The notes under the pieces are model-generated. The model ran no database searches, was not told the origin of the DNA, and was given only the letters and a program-made list of their open reading frames with translations. The position numbers and the translations under genes are program-made. Shown one piece after another: positions 26,118 through 35,364 of a DNA stretch of 64,000 bases. How positions within the stretch are numbered: position 1 is the first letter of the stretch; every line of letters begins with the position of its first letter. This DNA comes from Candidatus Cloacimonetes bacterium HGW-Cloacimonetes-3. GTDB lineage: Bacteria > Cloacimonadota > Cloacimonadia > Cloacimonadales > Cloacimonadaceae. Location of the stretch: NCBI GenBank assembly GCA_002840645.1, contig PHBO01000004.1:62001-126000 (forward strand), written 5' to 3'.

Positions 26118-26235
26118 AACGCAATATGCAAGTGATATTATCGGGTTCATTGGTAGATATACTGTTTTAGCAGATTGTGCCCGATATCCTTGTTTAAGGC
26201 ACTTCGAACCCCACCTAATTAGAGGATACAAAGAT

Positions 26236-27180
26236 ATGAGAATCAGTGGTTTTTCTTTTGTGCGCAACGGAGTAAAGTTGTATTATCCAATTGTGGAAGC
26301 GATAAAGAGCATCCTGCCTATTTGTGATGAATTTGTGGTTGCAGTTGGCAAGGGAGATGAGGACGACGATACCAGAGAGAGAATTGCCTCTATAAACGAT
26401 CCTAAGATTAAGATTATCGATACCGTTTGGGATCCCCAATACTGCAAAAGGGGAGCGATAAACAGCTGGCAAACCGATATCGCCATGAAGGCTTGCAGCG
26501 GAGACTGGCTGTTCTATTTGCAGGCGGATGAAGTGGTGCATGAAGCTGATCTTCCCATCATCAAAGCAAGATGTGAAGAGCTTCTAAATGATGAAGAAGT
26601 GGAAGGGCTGCTGTTCAGCTACAGGCATTTTTGGGGAGATTATCAGCATTACCACACTGGTCACGGGTGGTATCCCTACGAAATCCGCATCGTGCGCAAC
26701 CTTGCCAAAATACATTCTTACCAAAGTGCCCAATCCTTCCGCTATTTTGATGTTTACGAACACCCCCGCCAGGAAACCAACACACGTAAGCTACGGGTTG
26801 CCAAGGTTAATGCCCGCATATTTCATTATGGCTGGGTGCGTCCACCTCATCTGATGCAAAACAAGCGCAGGGCTTTGGATTCTGTGCATTGGGGCAGAGA
26901 TAAAGCGGAAGAATACTACAAAAAAGCTCCCCAGTACTTTGATTATGGTCCCCTGGACAGGCTGGGGCAATACCGTGATACCCATCCCGCCGTGATGGCA
27001 GAGATGATAAAAGAAATGAACTGGAGCGATAAATTGCAGTTTAGCGGCAAACCCAATCCCTTCCGCACACCTCATAAGCACGAGATACTGAGGGTTAGGT
27101 TGTTAAGCTGGTTCGAGCGTAACCTTAATGGCGGGAGACAGCTTGGCACATTCAAAAACTATCACTTGCTGAATAGATGA
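26236..27180 (+). CDS. glycosyltransferase family 2
   Basis: A 314-residue GT2 enzyme that starts MRISGFSFVRNG. The N-terminal domain has CDEFVVAVGKGDEDDDT and the DxD-type WLFYLQADEVVHE. GHGWYPYEIRIVR follows, and later FHYGWVRPPHLMQNKR, which is common in GT2 proteins of surface-glycan loci. I placed the start at 26236, preceded by AGAGGAT; a frame open upstream to 25987 has no family similarity. It is the first gene of a five-gene plus-strand glycan operon, and its stop overlaps the next start as ATGA. Donor and acceptor are unknown. Confidence 0.87.
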   Translation: MRISGFSFVRNGVKLYYPIVEAIKSILPICDEFVVAVGKGDEDDDTRERIASINDPKIKIIDTVWDPQYCKRGAINSWQTDIAMKACSGDWLFYLQADEVVHEADLPIIKARCEELLNDEEVEGLLFSYRHFWGDYQHYHTGHGWYPYEIRIVRNLAKIHSYQSAQSFRYFDVYEHPRQETNTRKLRVAKVNARIFHYGWVRPPHLMQNKRRALDSVHWGRDKAEEYYKKAPQYFDYGPLDRLGQYRDTHPAVMAEMIKEMNWSDKLQFSGKPNPFRTPHKHEILRVRLLSWFERNLNGGRQLGTFKNYHLLNR

Positions 27181-28016
27181 CTATCAGCCTTATTATACCT
27201 GTTTACAATCGCTTAGCCTTACTTGAGAAGTGTCTGCTGGCGATTAGCAAGCAAGTGCTGTGTCCCGATGAAATTATCCTTAGTGATGATGGTTCTACCG
27301 AGGATATCAAGGGATTCTATGCCAAGCAGAAACAGGCAAGCAGCATACCCATGAAGCTTGTAAGGCAGGAACACACTGTGTTCCGGGCTGCCAGAGTGCG
27401 CAATAATGGCGTTTCTGTTTCCAGGGGAGATTTACTTGTGTTTATCGATCAAGATATCATCATCCCTCCTCTTTACATCCAAACAATTGCGGATAACATG
27501 CTTACGGGAAGATTCTTAAGCGGCTACCCGGTGCGATTATCAGCAGCACAATCCGAAGCGATAGACCATGAAGTGATAGAGAATTGCAATTTTATAACCA
27601 AGCTCTTGCCGGCGCAACAAGCCAAAATTCGCAGCCAATTCCGCAAGGATTATTTGCACTACCTTTTGTGCCGCTACGCTAAAATCGGAGTTCATGGTGC
27701 CAAACTGCGGAGTGGAGTGGCTGCCATAAACAAAGTGGACTATGTGAAAGTGAATGGATATGATGAGAACTACGAGGGCTGTGGAGGTGAGGATGACGAT
27801 CTTGGCAGGAGGTTATTAGCCATAGGTAAAACAGGCTATAACTTTGTTCGCACCCATATTCCCTTACACTTGTATCATAAGCCAAACTATCAAAGCCTCC
27901 AAGGTGATATGCATAGCTACTTCTCAAAGCGAAAAAAGGAAGTAACGCGTCACAACTACCGCTGTGAGAAAGGCTTTGATGCCCCACGGGATGATATCGA
28001 GGTGTTTGGTGAATAA
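27177..28016 (+). CDS. glycosyltransferase family 2 with GT7-like C-terminal domain
   Basis: A 279-residue enzyme that begins MTISLIIPVYNRLALLEKCL and has the D-D-G-S motif at ILSDDGSTED and the metal motif DQDIIIPP. The C-terminal part carries GCGGEDDDLGRRLLAIG, the mark of the galactosyltransferase (Glyco_transf_7C) extension found in chondroitin-synthase-like and capsule enzymes. It overlaps the previous gene by ATGA and the next by 8 bases. It probably elongates a polysaccharide by adding a hexose or hexosamine. Confidence 0.88.
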   Translation: MTISLIIPVYNRLALLEKCLLAISKQVLCPDEIILSDDGSTEDIKGFYAKQKQASSIPMKLVRQEHTVFRAARVRNNGVSVSRGDLLVFIDQDIIIPPLYIQTIADNMLTGRFLSGYPVRLSAAQSEAIDHEVIENCNFITKLLPAQQAKIRSQFRKDYLHYLLCRYAKIGVHGAKLRSGVAAINKVDYVKVNGYDENYEGCGGEDDDLGRRLLAIGKTGYNFVRTHIPLHLYHKPNYQSLQGDMHSYFSKRKKEVTRHNYRCEKGFDAPRDDIEVFGE

Positions 28017-29199
28017 ACCGGAAAGAATAGCCGGGTATCCCATCTTCCTGATAGGGGTATTGGCTGATAAGATTAAGAAGCAGCACAACCCCTCCCGCTT
28101 GTTTTTCTTTATTCCTCATTATCATACGGGCGGTGCAGAGCAGGTGCATGTGGATATCTTGCGCGTGTTTGCCAAAGAGCGTCCGCTGGTGGTGATAGTA
28201 AACAAATCGCACAACGATTACCACAAAGCTGCCATGCGGGAGTGCGCAGAAGTGGTGGAGATTGGCAAGTATTACAACAATCAAAACAGGTTCTTTGTGA
28301 AGAACTTCTTTCTGGGCTATTATACTTCTCTTGTAAAACGGCATCAGGGTGCTATCTTAATAAGCTCACTGTGCAGCTTTCTCACGGATCTGAGCTCAAC
28401 AGTAAAGGATACCTTCAAGATAGATATTATTCATGGATATTGTGGTATAAACCCCAAAATTCATATCAACCCCACCCCTTATCTTGACCGGCGGGTGCTG
28501 GTTTCACATAATGTACACGAGGGCTTGCTTGCTATGTATGATGCATGGGGAGTGGACCCTATGTACAAAGAGCGTTTACGCGTGATCCACAATGCCGTGA
28601 AAGTGGAAGATCAGTTGCCCGAAAAGCAAATCGGCAAGGAGATCAAGGTAGTGTTTATCGGGCGGAACTCGCACGAGAAGCGTTACCATCTCTATGAGCA
28701 AATTGCTCTTAGCTGCAAGCAACAGGGTTTAGCCATACAGTTTTTCAGCATTGGCAATTTTAGCTCCAGCCAAAATATCACCTGCTTGGGAGAGATTCGC
28801 ACACGGGAAGCAATATATCAGGCTTTACAGGATTTTCATATGCTTATCCTGTGCTCCAATTCCGAGGGATTCCCGCTGGTGATCTTAGAAGCAATGGCAT
28901 GCGGTTTAGTTCCCCTTTCCACCGCAGTTGGCGGGGTGGCAGAAATGATTAGTGAGGGGGAAACAGGGAATTTGATCCAATCCGAAGCAGAGGATGAAAT
29001 AGTTAGCGATTTTGTAAGCCATTTGCAAGCCTACGCACAAGCTCCGGAGCTATTGCAAAAGGTGGGTAGAGCTGCTTATGAGCGGGTGAAGAGCGAATTT
29101 AACTACCGTGTGTTTGGTAGCAAATACCGCGCCTTGATAGAAGAAGCACGTGAGGAAATTGCTTCCCGGAAGAGCAATCCGCAGGACAAAAAGCACTAA
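28009..29199 (+). CDS. glycosyltransferase family 4
   Basis: A 396-residue GT-B enzyme. The N-terminal half has FFFIPHYHTGGAEQVHVDIL, the glycine-rich acceptor loop. The C-terminal half has VVFIGRNSHEKRYHLYEQ and the donor-binding SNSEGFPLVILEAMACG, including the E-x7-E signature. I chose the GTG at 28009, which has GAGGT 5 bases upstream and overlaps the previous stop by 8 bases; the frame is open to 27964. It lies third in the plus-strand glycan operon. Donor sugar unknown. Confidence 0.88.
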   Translation: MNKPERIAGYPIFLIGVLADKIKKQHNPSRLFFFIPHYHTGGAEQVHVDILRVFAKERPLVVIVNKSHNDYHKAAMRECAEVVEIGKYYNNQNRFFVKNFFLGYYTSLVKRHQGAILISSLCSFLTDLSSTVKDTFKIDIIHGYCGINPKIHINPTPYLDRRVLVSHNVHEGLLAMYDAWGVDPMYKERLRVIHNAVKVEDQLPEKQIGKEIKVVFIGRNSHEKRYHLYEQIALSCKQQGLAIQFFSIGNFSSSQNITCLGEIRTREAIYQALQDFHMLILCSNSEGFPLVILEAMACGLVPLSTAVGGVAEMISEGETGNLIQSEAEDEIVSDFVSHLQAYAQAPELLQKVGRAAYERVKSEFNYRVFGSKYRALIEEAREEIASRKSNPQDKKH

Positions 29200-29211
29200 A
29201 GTATTACTTAT

Positions 29212-30132
29212 ATGAAACCCGCATTAAAGATAGATTTCATAGATTTCTGGAAAACACTAAACAAGACAGACAACTACTTCTACCGCTTGTTAAGCAGCCA
29301 CTACGAGCTTTACATCAGCGATAAACCTGATATTATCTTCTACTCCGTGTTTGGCAAAGAACACCTACGCTACAAGTGTCCGCGCATCCTGTATTCAGGC
29401 GAAAATGTAGGCGCAGATTTCACGGAGTGCGACTTTGCCTTCACGGGTGATTTTAACCCCGATCCCCGCCATTACCGGCTGCCATATTATGCCATCTGCT
29501 ACACGCCGGAAGAGTTTGTGATGCCTGTTTATGATGCAGAAGCGGAACTAAAATCCAAGCAAGGTTTCTGCAGTTTTGTGGTTTCCAACCGCGGGGGACG
29601 GGTACGAAACCGTTTTTATGATCGCTTGGCAGCATACAAGACAATAGCATCAGGCGGCAGATACCGCAACAATATCGGCTCTCCCGTACCAGACAAAGCA
29701 GCGTTTATCCGCGATTACAAGTTCTCCCTTGCCTTTGAAAACCGTTCCTATCCCGGTTATACCACCGAAAAGATCGTGGAGGCTTTTATCTCGCACACGG
29801 TGCCGATCTACTGGGGTAACCCTCTAATCCATAAAGAGTTCAATCCTGATGCCTTCTTAAATTATCACGCTTTCCCCAGTGAACGAAAGTTCATAGAATA
29901 TATCAAAGAAGTAGATAATAACGACGCCCTCTATTTGCAGCACCTGCAAGCGTACTGGTGCCATGGGAACCGCCTGAACCCGCAGTTTCTGCCGGAAAAC
30001 GTAGGTGCGTGGCTTGTTAAGTGCATAGAAAGCCCCATAAAGCCCATAGCCTGCCAGCCAAGAACCCTCACCCATTATATTAACCATAACCTACATCGTT
30101 TAAAGAAAAACATCCGCAGGCGTAAATGGTGA
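29212..30132 (+). CDS. alpha-1,3-fucosyltransferase-like, glycosyltransferase family 10
   Basis: A 306-residue GT10 enzyme. The C-terminal motif block is clear: KFSLAFENRSYPGYTTEKIV followed by VPIYWGNP, which matches the GT10 'FEN...TEK...P-V-x-x-G' donor-binding signature for GDP-fucose. The N-terminal acceptor half has ILYSGENVGADFTECDFAF. The tail is basic (KKNIRRRKW), as in bacterial fucosyltransferases that sit at the membrane. A GDP-fucose pathway (gmd, fcl) is encoded 1 kb downstream on the other strand, which supplies the donor. The gene follows the GT4 gene by 12 bases. Confidence 0.9.
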   Translation: MKPALKIDFIDFWKTLNKTDNYFYRLLSSHYELYISDKPDIIFYSVFGKEHLRYKCPRILYSGENVGADFTECDFAFTGDFNPDPRHYRLPYYAICYTPEEFVMPVYDAEAELKSKQGFCSFVVSNRGGRVRNRFYDRLAAYKTIASGGRYRNNIGSPVPDKAAFIRDYKFSLAFENRSYPGYTTEKIVEAFISHTVPIYWGNPLIHKEFNPDAFLNYHAFPSERKFIEYIKEVDNNDALYLQHLQAYWCHGNRLNPQFLPENVGAWLVKCIESPIKPIACQPRTLTHYINHNLHRLKKNIRRRKW

Positions 30133-30178
30133 TGCAGTCCTGTAAGACGATCTAATCATATCACATTAAGGAGTTCTA

Positions 30179-30943
30179 ATGGTTCTAAAACTGTGTAACC
30201 TGATAAGATCCTACCGGCTTAAGATTAATGGTGTTCTGCACATTGGTGCCCATTATGGCGAAGAATATGATACTTACAAGGAATGCGGTATCAGCAAGAT
30301 GTATTTTTTCGAACCGCTTCCAGATAACTATCAGCATCTCTTGGATAATATCAGGAAAGATTTTCCTTCATTAGTGGGCTATCCTCAGGATTTGGACATT
30401 GTCGATGCACAACATAATCTGCATATAAAAGCTCTAAATACAGCGCTTGGCAATAGCACCGGAGTTCTGCCCATGTATGTGGAGACCGCCAATCAATCTC
30501 AATCCAGCTCTCTGCTAAAGCCAAAGAAGCACTTGGAGCAGTATCCTCACATCACTTTCGACCAAAAGACCGACGTGTCTCTAACAAAGCTGGACAATCT
30601 GAAAGTGGACGCTATCTACAACATGATTAACATTGATGTGCAGGGCTTCGAACTGGAAGTATTTAAGGGTGCTAAAGCAACTCTAACAAAGCAGATAGAC
30701 TATATATATACAGAAGTGAATCGAGATGAATTGTACGAAAACTGTCCCATGATTGAAGAGCTTGATACTTTCTTGGCAGACTTAGGCTTCATCCGCGTGA
30801 TCACAGATTGGATCGGCAATACCTGGGGGGATGCTCTTTACATAAAGCGCAATCTTGCCCCAAGTTCATTAGTGCTAAAGTTTATCCGTTTCAAGTTCTC
30901 TAAGCGCGGGAGAAAATTGCTCAAAGTATTTCTTAAGAGCTAA
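30179..30943 (+). CDS. FkbM-family methyltransferase
   Basis: A 254-residue SAM-dependent methyltransferase of the FkbM family, which O-methylates sugars and other hydroxyls. The SAM-binding start is GVLHIGAHYGEEYDTYKECG with MYFFEPLP, then MINIDVQGFELEVFKGA and IYTEVNRDELYENC. The start has GGAGTTCTA upstream. It is the last gene of the plus-strand glycan operon, so it probably caps or decorates the glycan, possibly methylating a terminal fucose (inference). The C-terminus is basic. Confidence 0.87.
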   Translation: MVLKLCNLIRSYRLKINGVLHIGAHYGEEYDTYKECGISKMYFFEPLPDNYQHLLDNIRKDFPSLVGYPQDLDIVDAQHNLHIKALNTALGNSTGVLPMYVETANQSQSSSLLKPKKHLEQYPHITFDQKTDVSLTKLDNLKVDAIYNMINIDVQGFELEVFKGAKATLTKQIDYIYTEVNRDELYENCPMIEELDTFLADLGFIRVITDWIGNTWGDALYIKRNLAPSSLVLKFIRFKFSKRGRKLLKVFLKS

Positions 30944-31263
30944 AACAGAGTAGGTAGATAACAAACAAGCAATTTCGTGGATTCTCAAGCATAAATTAGC
31001 TTTACTCAAGTATCCAGCCGGCTGAAGCCAGCGTTCCGGTCTATGTGCAATGGTCTTTAGGGGGGGTGCTATAAACGTGTATAAAGAGACACATGAGTTG
31101 TTTACTATGGTGAACTACTCAGCTATCAGAAAGAACCTTGCCTGATAAAACTAACTTAGAAATACGCATGAATTACGGATCGCATCCGTATTTCATGCGT
31201 AATGCATAAGTAATTGAAGCAAGTGCATTGCCGGGGAAAAGTTGTCCGGAAGGCAGCAGCTAA
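30944..31263. other. non-coding convergent junction with REP-like hairpins
   Basis: Bases 30944-31263 lie between the convergent FkbM and fcl genes and hold no convincing gene. They contain a short GC-rich palindrome (CCGGCTGAAGCCAGCG near 31018-31033), of the kind often found as a scattered repeat. Family A repeat copy 2 is at 31161-31220. A run of seven G lies near 31062. Confidence 0.6.
31161..31220. repeat. palindromic repeat family A, copy 2
   Basis: TACGCATGAA pairs with TTCATGCGTA, and inside it TACGGAT pairs with ATCCGTA around a CGC loop, so the inner stem is better than in copy 1. The tail GCATAAGTAATTGAAGCAAG resembles the other copies. It lies between convergent operons. Confidence 0.8.
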
Positions 31264-32298
31264 TTAACGGTTTAAGTACCAATTATAGGTGCTGATTAGC
31301 CCATCATGAAGCTCAGTTTTAGCCCGGAATCCTATCTCATTTAGTTTGGTGACATCCAACAGCTTTTTGGGTGTGCCATCCGGCTTGGAGCTATCCCACA
31401 GGATTTCGCCTTTGTAGCCAACAATATCCTTTATCAAAACAGTTAGCTCCTTTATGCTGAGATCCTTGCCGGTGCCGATGTTCAGCGCAGTTTCACCGGA
31501 ATAATGTTGCATCATAAACAGCAGGGCTGCGGCAAGATCATCCACATATAAGAACTCCCGAAAGGGTGAACCACTGCCCCAAAGTGTAAGCTGAACTTTA
31601 TCAGCTTGCTTGCTGATGCCAAATCTTGTTAGCGCAGTGCTGATATCTTCGTTTGGGGCGATGCTGTTATCTGCTTTCAAATCCATTTCCAGCGCGGGTA
31701 TATCACCATTTTGCCAGCATTTGGCTAAGTGCATCTTACGCATCAAAGCCGGTAGAACGTGGGAATTATCAGGGTGAAAGTGATCGTTTATACCATACAG
31801 ATTGGTGGGCATGGCAGAGATAAAATCGCAACCATACTGCTTGCGATAGTGCTGCACCAGTTTTAATCCGGCGATTTTCGCCAGCGCATAGGCTTCATTT
31901 GTGGGCTCCAGCGCTCCGGTAAGCAAGTATTCTTCCTTAATTGGTTGGGGGCACAGCTTGGGGTAGATGCATGATGAACCTAAGAAAAGCAGCTTTTTGC
32001 AGTGGTTTTTATAGGCTGCATCAATCACATTTACCGCCATCATCAGGTTTTGGTAAATGTACTCCGCAGGATAAAGGCTGTTTGCCAGAATCCCGCCCAC
32101 TTTCCCGGCGGCATGCAGCACGTAATCCGGCTTTGTTTCGGCAAAAAAAGCCTGCACTTCTGCTTGGTTGGTTAAATCAAGTTCGTTGTGGGAGCGCAAG
32201 ATAAGATTAGTGTAGCCATTGGTGCTTAAACAGCGTACGAGGGCAGAGCCAACCAGCCCTTTATGACCGCTGATGTAGATTTTACTGGATAATTCCAT
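31264..32298 (-). CDS. fcl: GDP-L-fucose synthase
   Basis: A 344-residue short-chain dehydrogenase-type epimerase/reductase that turns GDP-4-keto-6-deoxymannose into GDP-L-fucose with NADPH. The N-terminal Rossmann loop is [16 protein letters not shown]. Then come [19 protein letters not shown] (catalytic Ser) and the YxxxK pair in [11 protein letters not shown], followed by MPTNLYG. I chose the ATG at 32298, preceded by AGAGGG, which begins [12 protein letters not shown]; a longer frame start at 32337 exists. It overlaps the end of gmd by 17 bases, giving a complete GDP-fucose pathway from GDP-mannose. Confidence 0.95.
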   Translation of the reverse strand: MELSSKIYISGHKGLVGSALVRCLSTNGYTNLILRSHNELDLTNQAEVQAFFAETKPDYVLHAAGKVGGILANSLYPAEYIYQNLMMAVNVIDAAYKNHCKKLLFLGSSCIYPKLCPQPIKEEYLLTGALEPTNEAYALAKIAGLKLVQHYRKQYGCDFISAMPTNLYGINDHFHPDNSHVLPALMRKMHLAKCWQNGDIPALEMDLKADNSIAPNEDISTALTRFGISKQADKVQLTLWGSGSPFREFLYVDDLAAALLFMMQHYSGETALNIGTGKDLSIKELTVLIKDIVGYKGEILWDSSKPDGTPKKLLDVTKLNEIGFRAKTELHDGLISTYNWYLNR

Positions 32299-33337
32299 GC
32301 TCAATTTCCCTCTTAGCAAGCTTCCAATCGGCTTCAACCATAATCTTCACAAGTTCATGGTAAGTAACCTTTGGCTGCCAGCCAAATTCCTTCTTTGCTT
32401 TGCTGTAATCGCCCATCAGGATATCCACTTCGGTGGGGCGATAGTAAAATGGGTCTATCTCCACTATTATCTTGCCGGTTTTGGCATCTATACCCTTTTC
32501 GTTATCGGCTTCACCTTTCCAAACGATATTGATATCAAGCTCCTGGAAGCAAAGCTCTATAAACTCACGCACGGTGTGCGTTTCATTGGTGGCGATCACA
32601 TAATCGCCGGGTGTATCTGCCTGCATCATCATCCACATAGCCTCCACATACTCCGGGGCGTAACCCCAGTCACGCTTGGAATCTATGTTTCCCAAGTGCA
32701 GCTTATCCTGCAAGCCTGCTTTTATGCGTGTGGCAGCGCGGGTAATCTTGCGCGTTACAAATGTCTCTCCCCTTCTGGGAGATTCATGGTTGAAGAGGAT
32801 GCCATTAGAGGCAAAGATGCCGTAGGCTTCGCGATAGTTCTTTACAATCCAATAGGCGTATAGCTTGGCTGCGGCATAAGGGCTGCGCGGATAGAAGGGA
32901 GTTGTCTCGGATTGGGGTACTTCCTGTGCCAAGCCATATAGCTCGCTTGTGGAAGCCTGATAGAACTTTGTGGGGATGCCGGTTTCCTTTATCGCATCCA
33001 AGATGCGCAATACCCCAATGGCATCCACTTCTCCTGTGTATTCCGGTACTTCAAAGGACACTTTTACGTGGCTTTGGGCTGCCAAATTGTAGATTTCATC
33101 CGGCTGGGATTTCTCCAGAATGCGGTTTAGGTTGCTGCTGTCGGTAAGATCGCCGTAATGCAAAAACAGGCGTGTACCGGCGGTGTGGAAATCTTCCAGA
33201 ATATGGTCGATACGTCCGGTGTTAAAGCTGGAAGCACGGCGTATAATGCCATGCACTTCATAGCCTTTTTCTAATAGTAGCTCGGCGAGATAAGAGCCAT
33301 CTTGACCTGTGATACCGGTGATTAGAGCTTTTTTCAT
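32282..33337 (-). CDS. gmd: GDP-mannose 4,6-dehydratase
   Basis: A 351-residue NAD(P)-binding dehydratase for the first step from GDP-D-mannose to GDP-L-fucose. The Rossmann loop is [20 protein letters not shown], then [16 protein letters not shown]. Catalytic Thr/Ser-Glu are in QASTSELYG, and YxxxK is in [28 protein letters not shown] and [13 protein letters not shown] are hallmark segments. The ATG at 33337 has AAGGAT 6 bases before it; the longer frame to 33388 overlaps the upstream gene and is not family sequence. fcl follows and overlaps. Confidence 0.96.
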   Translation of the reverse strand: MKKALITGITGQDGSYLAELLLEKGYEVHGIIRRASSFNTGRIDHILEDFHTAGTRLFLHYGDLTDSSNLNRILEKSQPDEIYNLAAQSHVKVSFEVPEYTGEVDAIGVLRILDAIKETGIPTKFYQASTSELYGLAQEVPQSETTPFYPRSPYAAAKLYAYWIVKNYREAYGIFASNGILFNHESPRRGETFVTRKITRAATRIKAGLQDKLHLGNIDSKRDWGYAPEYVEAMWMMMQADTPGDYVIATNETHTVREFIELCFQELDINIVWKGEADNEKGIDAKTGKIIVEIDPFYYRPTEVDILMGDYSKAKKEFGWQPKVTYHELVKIMVEADWKLAKREIEHGIIQ

Positions 33338-33339
33338 GT

Positions 33340-34404
33340 TTAATCCTTGAATTGGGGTTTTATAGCTAAACACAGCAGGTATATCCACTTGCGTGCAGAG
33401 AGGTTTAAGCCTTTATCCCAAAGCCAATAGTAGCCCTTAGAAGCTAATATCTCTTTGATCTGGCTTTCCAGCATTGCTTTTGCCTCGTGATACCAGGAAT
33501 TGCTGTGATTACGTTTTTTAAGTTCTATAAGCATCTTCAGGTGCAATCGCAGCAGAAGTCGCCTTTCGCTTGGCTGTGAAGTGGTTTGGCTGTAAAATAT
33601 ACGATAAGCCCGGATTAGATGTAGCACCCTTACAATTTCGGCTTTGTTCTCTGCGCTAAGATCATAAAGGGCTTTGGCTTCTTGTAGGCTGATGTTGGCG
33701 TTAACGAGTAACTTTGCAGTATTGGCTAACACCTGATAAGTGCCTTGTAACAGCTTGTTACTTGCCTGCCCCGAGTAGCTGATGGCATGTGTGCGCCAGT
33801 AGCTGAGGAGGTGGGGAATGAACGCCAGCTTGCCTTGCTGCATTATTCGGGTGTATAAGTCCATGTCCTCGGCACAGGTCATAAGGGCATCATAACCCCC
33901 TGCTTCGAGGGCTGCACCGGTGCGAAACATAACCGTTGAATGCGCAAAGCAATTGCCTGTGGACATTCTCCAGCGTAATTCAATGTCGCTTGTCGGCAAG
34001 GGTTGGGACAGGTTTAATACCCGGCTTGTTTCATCTACTATCGCATAGATGCCGCCTACTAAAACTACCTCGGAATGGCTGTCTAAGAACTCCACTTCCC
34101 GTTTTAGCCTATCCGGTTCAGAATAGTCATCTGCGTCCAGGATGGCAACATACTCTCCCTTGCAATAGCCGAGGGATACGCTTCGCAGGTGTGCCACACC
34201 TTTGTTTTCTGGAAGAGCTATCAGTCTTATACGCGGGTCTTTCTCTGCGAATTTACTTATCAGTTGCCTGCTCTTATCCGTGGAGGCATCGTCAAACACC
34301 AGCACTTCAAAATCCTGATAAGTCTGCTTTAGCATTGAATCCAAACATTCGCTTAAGTAGCGCTCATTATTGTAATTGGCTACTATCACACTTACTTTTG
34401 GCAT
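33340..34404 (-). CDS. glycosyltransferase family 2
   Basis: A 354-residue GT2 enzyme. It begins [20 protein letters not shown], then [15 protein letters not shown], and [16 protein letters not shown] supplies the Dx[20 protein letters not shown] fits the 'E-D' catalytic-base region. The C-terminal half is helical and Leu/Lys-rich. It lies between the GT11 gene (1-base gap) and gmd (2-base gap) in the minus-strand glycan operon. Donor unknown. Confidence 0.88.
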   Translation of the reverse strand: MPKVSVIVANYNNERYLSECLDSMLKQTYQDFEVLVFDDASTDKSRQLISKFAEKDPRIRLIALPENKGVAHLRSVSLGYCKGEYVAILDADDYSEPDRLKREVEFLDSHSEVVLVGGIYAIVDETSRVLNLSQPLPTSDIELRWRMSTGNCFAHSTVMFRTGAALEAGGYDALMTCAEDMDLYTRIMQQGKLAFIPHLLSYWRTHAISYSGQASNKLLQGTYQVLANTAKLLVNANISLQEAKALYDLSAENKAEIVRVLHLIRAYRIFYSQTTSQPSERRLLLRLHLKMLIELKKRNHSNSWYHEAKAMLESQIKEILASKGYYWLWDKGLNLSARKWIYLLCLAIKPQFKD

Positions 34405-34405
34405 T

Positions 34406-35344
34406 CTACATCCGTATCCATTCAGGGGGGATTAAGCCGTCTGCACAGGGGTTTGCACAGGTATCTGCCAGCCATTGCCTGGGGGCTATCACTATCTGTG
34501 CCTGCTTATCGGCAAGCCATGCTCCCCACCAACTGTAAGAACTATTGGTTATAATGTGATGCCTGCAAAGCGACATCAGATACATATCCGTAGCAGATGA
34601 AGCAGTATCCGGCTGGATAAAAGTATGGGGGTGGGGAATTGGGAACTCATTGATACACCAATTAATATCATCAGAAAACACCAGGAAATGAGCTTCAGGA
34701 ACCGCCTCCACGATGTGTGCCATGGCATTGCTGTAATATGTGGCAGAATAAAGATTGTGCACCGCAGCAGCATGGGGATTGCTGATGTAATCCCCGCGTC
34801 TTATATGTAGTGCTACGCAAGTGTGGCTCTTTATTAGCTGTGTGGTTTGCAGTTGCTTCCCGGTTAGCGGCTTGTTTATCCGAAAGGCGGCAGTAAGCTC
34901 CTCGCGTAAATGCTCTATATACCTGTAGCTTTGCCAGTATCCATCCAGATACAAAGAGTTACTTTTGTTGAGGCTATCAAGCATTTCATCGTCATACATA
35001 TAAAAATGCTTTTCCTTTACTATCTTGAAGTGTGGTTTCCTTAGCAAGGCAGCCATAGCCTTATCCAGAAGCGTCTTTGTCCTAAATGGCAGCTCATCCG
35101 GCATAGCGATATCCGGATTAAGGTTAAGGGAGCTAAGCTCATAGCTGCGCTTGGTATCAGCCGTGGGGGTGGCTGCGAAGTAAGATAAATCTAATTTTAG
35201 GGCTAAGCCAAGTGCTTTTGCCACAGACAAGCCAAAGGCATACTGAAACATCTGGTTTCCCAGCCCGCCCCAGAGCTTCACAATTACAAGCTTTTCTTTC
35301 CTCTTTGGGTGTTGCTGGGGCTTGAGCATCATGAGAGGCAACAC
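34406..35344 (-). CDS. alpha-1,2-fucosyltransferase-like, glycosyltransferase family 11
   Basis: A 312-residue GT11 enzyme. Motif I is IVKLWGGLGNQMFQYAFG near residue 20. The donor-binding H-x-R-R-G-D-Y is in VALHIRRGDYISN, followed by FLVFSDDINW and NSSYSWWGAWL, all in the family order. The start is uncertain: GTG at 35344 and ATGs at 35332 and 35329 are all in frame, none with a good ribosome-binding site. It would add fucose from GDP-fucose made by the two genes downstream in the same operon. Confidence 0.9.
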   Translation of the reverse strand: MLPLMMLKPQQHPKRKEKLVIVKLWGGLGNQMFQYAFGLSVAKALGLALKLDLSYFAATPTADTKRSYELSSLNLNPDIAMPDELPFRTKTLLDKAMAALLRKPHFKIVKEKHFYMYDDEMLDSLNKSNSLYLDGYWQSYRYIEHLREELTAAFRINKPLTGKQLQTTQLIKSHTCVALHIRRGDYISNPHAAAVHNLYSATYYSNAMAHIVEAVPEAHFLVFSDDINWCINEFPIPHPHTFIQPDTASSATDMYLMSLCRHHIITNSSYSWWGAWLADKQAQIVIAPRQWLADTCANPCADGLIPPEWIRM

Positions 35345-35364
35345 AAAGATACTAACCAGCCTGC

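Noticed and set aside
25987-26235. N-terminal extension of the GT2 gene in an open frame upstream of 26236
   Set aside because: It overlaps the divergent promoter region and WaaE-like gene start, lacks a ribosome-binding site and shows no GT2 similarity; AGAGGAT supports the start at 26236.
31240-31262. TCCGGAAGGCAGCAGC resembles the conserved loop of bacterial signal-recognition-particle RNA (ffs)
   Set aside because: The 5' partner CAGG of the SRP loop is missing (GTTG instead), no pairing arms are found around it, and it abuts the end of fcl.
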